Below, one piece after another: positions 39,301 to 48,300 of a DNA stretch of 64,000 bases (position 1 is its first letter; each line of letters opens with the position of its first letter). The DNA is from Heterohyrax brucei (taxonomy: Eukaryota; Chordata; Mammalia; Hyracoidea; Procaviidae), in NCBI GenBank assembly GCA_028571685.1, contig CM053152.1:20902001-20966000 (forward strand), read 5' to 3'. The notes beneath the pieces are model-generated. The model saw only the letters and a program-made list of their open reading frames with translations. It made no database searches and was not told where the DNA came from. The translations under genes and the position numbers were made by a program.

Positions 39301-42300
39301 AAACACTGACAACAGGGCAATATGGCACAAACAGAAGAATGTCGCAAGACAGCTTCAGGGGTCTTCACAAATCATGGAGTGAGAGTGTTGAGTGTTGGCA
39401 GGAGTCTTGCTGGCAAATTAGGGTACCTTCAGGTACTTTATAGTGGAATCAAAAGATTTCACCACTTGCCTGAGCTTTTACAAAGTATACCCTGTCTCCT
39501 GAGTGTTTCTGTCCAAGATGATCCTGATCCCAAGTTACAGCCTATTCCCTAATAAACCACAACACCATGAGTATGGTCTGTGAGTTCTGTGTGGCCACTG
39601 CAACAAATTAGCTAAACCAATAGAGAAGCAGAATATCATAGAGAGGGTGGCTGGTGTCTGAGATGGTGAGGGAGTGGGAGAATGCAGGTAGGTGCCACCT
39701 TCACTCCACAGGAATCATCTCTAGATTGCCAGGGATCATGATTCTTATCTCTTTCCAAGAAGTTAGACAGCTTCTGACACCACTGTCTTACGATAACTAT
39801 CTAAAAGATATTTGTTGTTAGTTGCTGTCAATTTAGTTCAGACTCACAGCAATCCTATGCAGAACAGCCATGCTCACAATCGTTTTTCTGCTAAGCCCAT
39901 TACTGCAGCCACTCTAAAAGATAGTAAGTACATATATTTCAGGAAGTGAAACTATCCAAATCTTTTTACAAGAAACTGAGACTTTACAATCTATACTCTC
40001 TACAAAGACTACGCGCCCCCCCCTCCCGTCTGTCAGCCTGTCGTAATGAAGGGCTTGCATGTTGCCATGATGCTGGGAGCTATTCAACTTCAAGCCGGGG
40101 TCACCCACGGCAGACAAGTTTCAGGTAAGCTTTCAGACGAAAGACTAGAAAGTGTTGAAAAGCAAAGATATCACCTTGAAGGCTAAGGTGTGTCTCACCG
40201 AAGCCATGGTGTTTTCAATCTCATCCTATGCATGTGAAAGCTGTAGGATGAATACAAAAGACAGAAGAATTGATGCCTTTGAATGGTGGTGCTGGAGAAC
40301 ACTGGGTATACCATGGACTGCCAAAAGAATGAACAAGTCTGTCTTGTTAGAAGTACAATCAGAATGCTCCTTAGAAGCAAGGATGGCCTGTTGTTAGAGG
40401 GATCAGTTACTGGAGAAGGACAATAATGCTTGATAAAGTCGAGCATCAATGAAAAAGAGGAAGACTCTCAAGAACACAGACTGATAACAGAGGCTGCAAC
40501 AGTGGACTTAAGCACAATGATTGTGAGGATGGCCCAAGACTGGGCAGTGTTTCATTGTGTTGTGTATAGGGTTGCTGAGTCAGAACCGACTTGATGGCAC
40601 CCAATAACAACAGAAAAAATAACAATACTGCTTCTTCTCCGAAGAAGAACCCCTTGATCTACAGTTTAAAATATATGTAAGTACATTAGACCTGATACCT
40701 GCAAAGGAACATGTTCCCTTTCAACTCAGGAGTCAAATGTTTGCTTTCTCCTCCCCATTACTTATCACTTGCATTCAAAATCTGTGAACTGATCTGTCAT
40801 GGACTGAACTGTGTTCCCTCAAAAATGTGTACAAATGCGGCTAGGCAATGCCTACTCTGTGATGTTAATTAAGGGAGGATGGACAGCAGTTGAGCTGGTG
40901 GGGAAGTTTTAACACATGGTATTGTATTGTATCTTGAGGCAATCTTCTGGGGATAAAAAGACAAGGGAGGCAAGCATAGATTTAGGGACTTCGGCGCATC
41001 AAGAAAGCAGCACCATAGCAAAAAGATGGAATCAACCCAGATGTCCAACAACAGAAGAATGGATAGGTCAACTATGGTACATATACTCAATGGAGCACTA
41101 TGCAATGATAAAGAGTAACGATGACTCCAGGAAACATCCCATAACCTGGTTTCAACTGGAAGACATTATGTTGAGTGAAAGTAGTCAGTGACAAAAGGAC
41201 AGATATTGTATGAGACCTCTACGATAAGATCTCAAAAACAGACTTGTGTATAGAAGGCAGCTGCAAGGGAGGTGAGGGAGGGGGAAGGGGGAAGGTTTAG
41301 TTTAGATACTTGCTAGAAATCTGGTTGGGTGAAATTGGTGATAGCACACATTAGAAACAAGAACATTAAGTGGACTTCAGCATAACCTGAATACTCCTTC
41401 CATCTTAACCCAATATTGTAAGGATAGAGTAGCTGGGGCAGAGGGCAGGGGACCATGCTCTTAGGCAAAATCGAGGCCAGTTGACACAACTAGTGTTTTG
41501 CTAAGAGGGCTCTCTGCATTCCACATTGGTGAGTGACATCTGAGGTCTCAAAAGCTGCGAAGCTGCCATCCGAGGGCACCGCAAATGGTCCCAACTCAGC
41601 AGGAACGGATGCTCACCGAGGACCAAAATGAAATGGGGGAAGACAACCCAGAAGATAGAAAGACCCACATGAGTGGGTGCCTACATCAACTTGGGACCGG
41701 AAGAACCGGATGGTGCCCGGCCACCACCAATGATAGCTGCGATGGAGCTCACTAAGTTGAGTCTCACTGGCAATACAAGAATAAAAAGGGGTGCATCCTG
41801 AGATCTCCACTGAAAGACCTCAATTGATGGTCCCGCAGTTTCGGGGTTCCCCTGGGATCATGGCCTCTGGCCCTCACTCTGCCCTTACTCATAAATCATA
41901 ATGAAGTTCCACTCTACAGACACAAATGGATTGGACTTGGCGATGTAGAGTGACCATATCTTGGATGCACTTTATGGTTCTATACAGCTATAGGATATCA
42001 TCCTGCTGACCTCTGGCTGGAGGAAGGAGAGTGGGTAGAGAGGAAGGGAAAGGAGACTGTTGGGAGGATGAGACATGTATGGAGCAGAGAGGAATAATGT
42101 GCTGTCACCAGACAGGGAGAGCAGTGGAAGCTGCATATAGGTGGGCATGTAAATTTATACGGGAATGTACATTTTCACTCAGTCATAGTAAAGAAAAAAA
42201 AAATGAAAGCAGCACCGAGAGCAGAGCACATCCTTGGGACCTGAGGTTCCTGCACCAACATACTCTCAGACCACAGGAAGACTGATGCAACACAAAGACC

Positions 42301-45300
42301 TTCCTCCAGAGCCAGCAGGGAAAGCTTTGCCCTGGAACTGACATACTGAATTTGGATTTTTATCCTACCAGACTATGACAAAATATTGTCAAAGCCATCC
42401 ACTTGTGGTACTTCTGTTAAAACACTACTAGATGACTAAGACATGTTCCATCAGTATATCTGAAAACAAACTTCTGAATTAGAAAAAATACAGTGTTACA
42501 TACTTTTCCCTCTCTACAGTTTATTCTTTCCCAGGATCCTCCGAAATAAAATACAAGTGACAGATTTCCATAACCTCTGGGCTCTAAGTAAGCCCAAAGC
42601 TCACAGTGCTTTATCATCCTTCTAAACATACGGTCTTTTCCCTCTCTCCTAACTGTTCAAAGATCCAGCAGAAGGAGAAAAAAATAAAGACAATTTTAAC
42701 TATATGGCATGACACACCACAAAAGCAACAAAACCACATTTCCACAGGAAATAGTATTTCTCAACATCTATTAATACTAGCCAACTATCTGTCTGTCAGT
42801 TTGTAATAATGAGGTGGTTTGTGTATTTCAAATACTAGCAGGGTCGCATGGTAATAAACAGGTTTTTCAGCAAATATCCTGACAAGGAAGACTCTGACAA
42901 GGAAGAAATGCCTGATAACCTATCTACAAAAATTAGTATTAAAATCCCCCTGCATCCCAACAGAATATGGACTCATAATAGTGCTGAAAGATAAGCAACA
43001 TACCAAGTATCATGTGGCAGTGTACAACTAGGGAAGGTTTACTCTGTTGTGCATGTGATGACTATGAAATAGTGCCACCTAGATGGCAACTAACAATATT
43101 TAGCTCCAATAGCAGAACTATCAAGAATATATATATTTTTTCTGTGTCATCATCTACTCTTAATTCTTGTTACCAAGTGAATGAAGAAATGCAATATGAA
43201 CTATACCTCCAACAGAACTGTGGTTTATAAGCTGAATAAAAATCAAGCAACCTTCAAGCACAGGCTCCTCCTCCCCCCTCCCAAACTGTTTTCTAAGAAA
43301 TGGTTCCATCAGTCAAGAAATGACTCACCCTAGGCCTGGCCTGGGCTAACAATACAGACTAAACTTCCTCTTTTGATACTGTCAAGGAGTCCTAGTGATG
43401 CAGTGGTTAAAGTGCTTGGCTGAGGACTGAAAGGTCAGTGGTTTGAACCCACTACGCTCAGTGGGAGCAAGACGTGGCAGTCTGTTACTGTAAAGATTAC
43501 AGCCTTCTACTCTGTTCTATAGGGTCACAAGCAGTCAGAATGTAGCTGAAGGTAACTGAACTTGTGCTGCTGTTCAGTTGTTACTTTTTTTTTTAAAACT
43601 CCCCACTGGTTTCACTTAGTTTATAAACTATTGTAAAGATGGCTTTTTGGAAAGTCTTTCGGGTTAAACCGGGAGGATTCACATTCTTCCTACCTACCCT
43701 CAAGAGGTTACAGCTAGGCAGAGATCAAGAATAATTAACTATAAACCAGGCAATGAGAAGACAGATTCTGACAGCCCAGTACTGACAATTCATCTTTGAT
43801 TCTCCTGTTCTCAACCAAGGCAAACAGTTTTCAAACAGTAATGTCCATGCTTACATGGTAGCTCCCTGCCAAAACTCACAGCAATTTACAGAACAAGGTT
43901 AACCTTCTTCAACATTACAGGTAAAAAAGTTGAGGAACAAATATAAATTTTCTCTCATGTATCAAGCAATGAACCAAACAGCTCATGCTAGCACAGCTCG
44001 AACTTAAATCTCAGTCACCACGAGCACACCACATTAAAGAACCATAAATTCTTACTAATCACAGATTACTATATTTTCAATTGTTTGCTCTATAAAGGGG
44101 ATTTTACTTAACGAATGGTTACTGGTTGACTACATAACAAATTAGTTACTGTACAGGATTAGCTAGTGCCTATGATATGCCAAACACTGTGTGACGCTTC
44201 TTACATAGGTTATGTCTCTGAATTCTCAAAAACACTACAAAGTGATTATAGTAACTGACATATTTCAGCACTCATGGAACAAAACTACTGGCACCCAGGG
44301 GAAGTAAAGGCAATGGGGTAGAGAGGTGCCAAAAATGATTCAAATCTAAGTCTGTGAAATTCAAGAGTACCTATTTCTCACATTGCATTATTTCTTTGGT
44401 ACATTCCTGTTAGACCCTGTTACCATATCCTGCAATACCCTAAATTTTTCCTAATACAACCTTTCACATTGTTCTTTACCACAGGTACCACTTCTACCTT
44501 CATCCATTACACAAACCTCATTTCCTTAAAGACCTAACCTATGACTTATCCTTTCCAAGTAGCACCCCCAGTGAAGACCTATGTGCTGGTCTGCTCTTTA
44601 CATTGTTTAATACCTTCAGCACTCATACACAACATCCAGTCAATGAGCCTTTTTAAACATTTTCAAGGCCAGGCAACAGGAATATAAAGAGGAATGCGAC
44701 AGTATTTCTTTGAAGATTTTAATTTTTAATTTTTTTATTTTTTATTAATCACAGTAAAAGAACAAAATTTCTAACATCTATCAGTTATCTCATCTATGAT
44801 AAATCCTCAGGCCCTCATCCGCCCATGCAGCCAACACAGTCGTTTTCTTCTCTGGGTAATTCTCTTAAGTCCTCGTAACAGGGGTCTCATACAAAATTTC
44901 TCCTTTTGACAATGATTTCACTCAGCATGACCTCTTCCAAATGAGACCATATTATGAGATGTTTTCTAAAACTGCCATTGTCTTTTATCACAGCATAGTG
45001 TTCCACTGAGTATATGTACTATAGTTTGCTCATCCATTCATCTGTTCATGGGCATCGGGGTTTATTCCAACTTCTTGCTATCATGGACTGTGCTGCAACA
45101 AGCATTCACGTACATGTGTCTGTTCATGTCACCACCTTTCTTTCTGAAGGATAAATTCTGAGGAGTGGAATTACAGGATCAAATGGTATATCTATTTCCA
45201 GCTTTTTAAGCACCAGATTGTTTTCCAAAGAGGTTGCACCATTTTGCAATCCCACCAGCAGTGTAGAGAGTTCCAATTTCTCCACAGCCTCTCCAGCATT

Positions 45301-48300
45301 TGCTGTTTTGTGTTTTTTGGATCATGGCCAATCTTGTCGGGGTCAGATGGTATCTCATCGAAGTTTTGATTTGAATTTCTTTAACAGCTACTGATTGTGA
45401 GCAATTCTGCTGTGTCATTTGGCTGCCCAGCTATCCTCTCCAGAGAAATGTCTGTCCATCTCCTTTGCCCATTGTTCAATTGGATTATTTATCCTTTCCT
45501 TGTTGATATTTTGCAATACCTTATAGATTATGGAGATCAGACGTCAGTCTGACATAGAGTTGCCAAATATTTTTTCCCATTCTGTAGGTAGCCTTTTAAT
45601 TTTATTAAAATGGTCTTTGGATGAGCAAAAGTACTTGATTCTTAGTAGTTCCCATTGATCTATTTTCTCTTCTGTTGATCGTGCTTTGTTTGTCAGATTT
45701 TGAAGTCTGTCTACATTGTGTATTAAAACTTCCATTGTTGACCCTATTTTATCTTGGATGAGCTTTATCTCCTTAGATTTTATATTTAGGTCTTTTAACC
45801 ACTTTAAGTTGATTTTTGTACAAGGTGTGAGATATGGGTCTTGTTTTAATTTTTTGCAGATGGATATCAATTTTACCAGCACCATTTGTTAAACAGATCA
45901 TTCTTACCCCAGTTTCAAATCTTGGGGCCTTTGTCAAATATCAACTGTTCACAGGAGGATGGTGGCATCTCTGGGGTCTCAACTCTGCTCCATTAGTCTA
46001 TGTGTCTCTTTTTTTTACCAGTACCAGGCTGTTTTGACTATTGTGGCAGTGTAACAGGTTCTAAAGTCAGGAAGAGAGAGGCTTCCCAATGTGTTTTTCT
46101 GCATCAGTAGTGCTTTACTTATCTGAGGTTTCTTCCCTTTCCAAACAAAGTTGATGATTTGTTTCTCCATCTCATTAAAAAATGTTGCTGGAATTTGTAT
46201 TGGGATTGCATTATATAAGTAGATTCCTTTGGGCACACGGACATTTTCATAATGTTGAGTCTTCCTATCCATGAGCAGGGTAGATTACTCCATTTATGTA
46301 AGTCTTAGTTTCTTGTAGTAAGATCTTTACTTCTCTTTGTAAAGACCTCTTATTTTTCCAGTTATATTTATTCCTAAGTATTTTATCTTCCTGGGAGCTA
46401 TAGTAAATGGAATTTATTTGGTGATTTCTTCTTTAATAATCTGTTTGTCTAAAGGAATCCTACCGATTTACTTATGTTTATCTTGCATCCTGTTACTTTG
46501 CTAAACTCCTCTATTAGTTCCAATAGTTTACTTATGGATTCCTTTGGATTCTCTGTATAAAAAATCCTACCATCTGCAAAGAGGTAGATTTTTACTTCTT
46601 CATTGCCAATATGGACGCCCTTTATTTCTTTGTCTTGTCTAATTGCTCTGGCTAGAAGTTATGCCACAATGTTAAACAGAAGTGGTGAGAGTGGGCATCC
46701 TTGTCTAGTTCCTCTTCTCAAAGGGAATTCTTTCAGTCTTTCACCATTCAGGACAATGAAGGCAGTTGGCTTTGTGTACATGCTACTAACTGAGTTGAGG
46801 AAATTTCCCCTCTATTTCTGTTTTTCTGAGACTTTTCAGCATGAATGGGTGTTGAACTTTGTCAAATGCCTTTTCTGTATCAACTGACAAAATCCGTGAT
46901 TCTTACCTTTTGTATTCTTAATGTGGCTGATTACATTAATTGTTTTTCTGATGCTGAACCAGACTTGCATCCCTGGAATGAAACCAACTTGACCATGATG
47001 AATGATTTTTTTAAAATGCTGTTGAATTCTATTGAAGATTTTTGCATCTAAGTTCATGAGTGATACTGGTCTGTAATTTTCTTTTTTTGTGGGATCTTTC
47101 CCCGACTTTGGTATTAGGGTTACGCTCACTTCACAGAATGTATCTGGGAGTATTCCATCCCTTTCTATGTTGTGAAACAGCTTCAGCAGTATCAGAGTTA
47201 ACTCTTCTCTAAAAGTTTGGTAGCATTCTCCAGTGCAGCCATCTAGGCCAGGACTTTTTTTCGTTGGTAGATTTTTGATGACTTTTTCAATCTCTTCCTT
47301 TGTGATAAATTTATTAAGTTGATCTACTTCTCCTTATGATAATCTTGGTGAGTCATATGAATCTAGAAATTTGTCCATCTCCTGTAGGTTTTTAAGCCTG
47401 CTAGAATATAGCAGATATTTTTCATTTCAGCTGGGTCTGTTTTAGCAACTCCCATCTCATTTCTTAATCGGGTTATTTGTATCTTCTGCTGTTTTTTTTA
47501 AAGTTTAGCCAATGGTTTATTAATTTTGTTGATCTTTTCAAAGAACCAGCTATTGGTTTTGTTAATTTTTTCAACTCTTTTTCTATTCTCTAATTAATTT
47601 AGTTCCACTCTAACCCTTATAACTGTTTTCTTCTGGTGCCTCAGGGGTTCTTCTGTTGCTCTCCTTCTACTTGTTCAAGCTGTAAGGTTAATTTTTTAAT
47701 TTGGGCCCTTTTGTCTTTCCGATGTGTGCAGTTACAGAGATGAACTGACCTCTTAGCAATGCTTTTGCTGTATTCCATAGATTCTGGTAGCATGTGATTT
47801 CATTCTCATTTGATTCTATAAATTTCTTTATTTTGTCCTTGATTTCTTCCATAACTCAAGGCTTTTTGAGCAAAGTGTTGTTCAGTTTCCGTAAGTCTGA
47901 ATTTCTACCTATGAATTTTCTGTTACTGATTTCAACTTTTCTAGCTCTATGGTCCGAGAAGATACTTTGCAGTAAATCAATGGTTTGGATTTTATAGAGA
48001 ATTGCTTTATGACCTAACACATGGGCTACATTCTGAAGAATGTTCCACATGCACTGGAGAAGACAGTGTACTTATCTGCTGATGGGTGAAAAGATCTATA
48101 TATGTCTATAATGTCAAGTTGGTTGATTGTTGCAATAAGATCTTCTGCATCTTTACTGAGCTTTTTTCTGGACGATCTATCCATAATTGAAAGGGGAGTG
48201 TTGAAGTCTCCAACTATTATTGTGGACTGATGTATCTTTCAGTGTTGTCAGTATTTGTTCAATGTATTTAGCTGCTCTGGTATTGGGTGCATAAATATTT

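Noticed and set aside
44165-44330. MIR-like segment
   Set aside because: A few MIR-like words ('gtgcctatgatatgccaaac') but too diverged to call with confidence.
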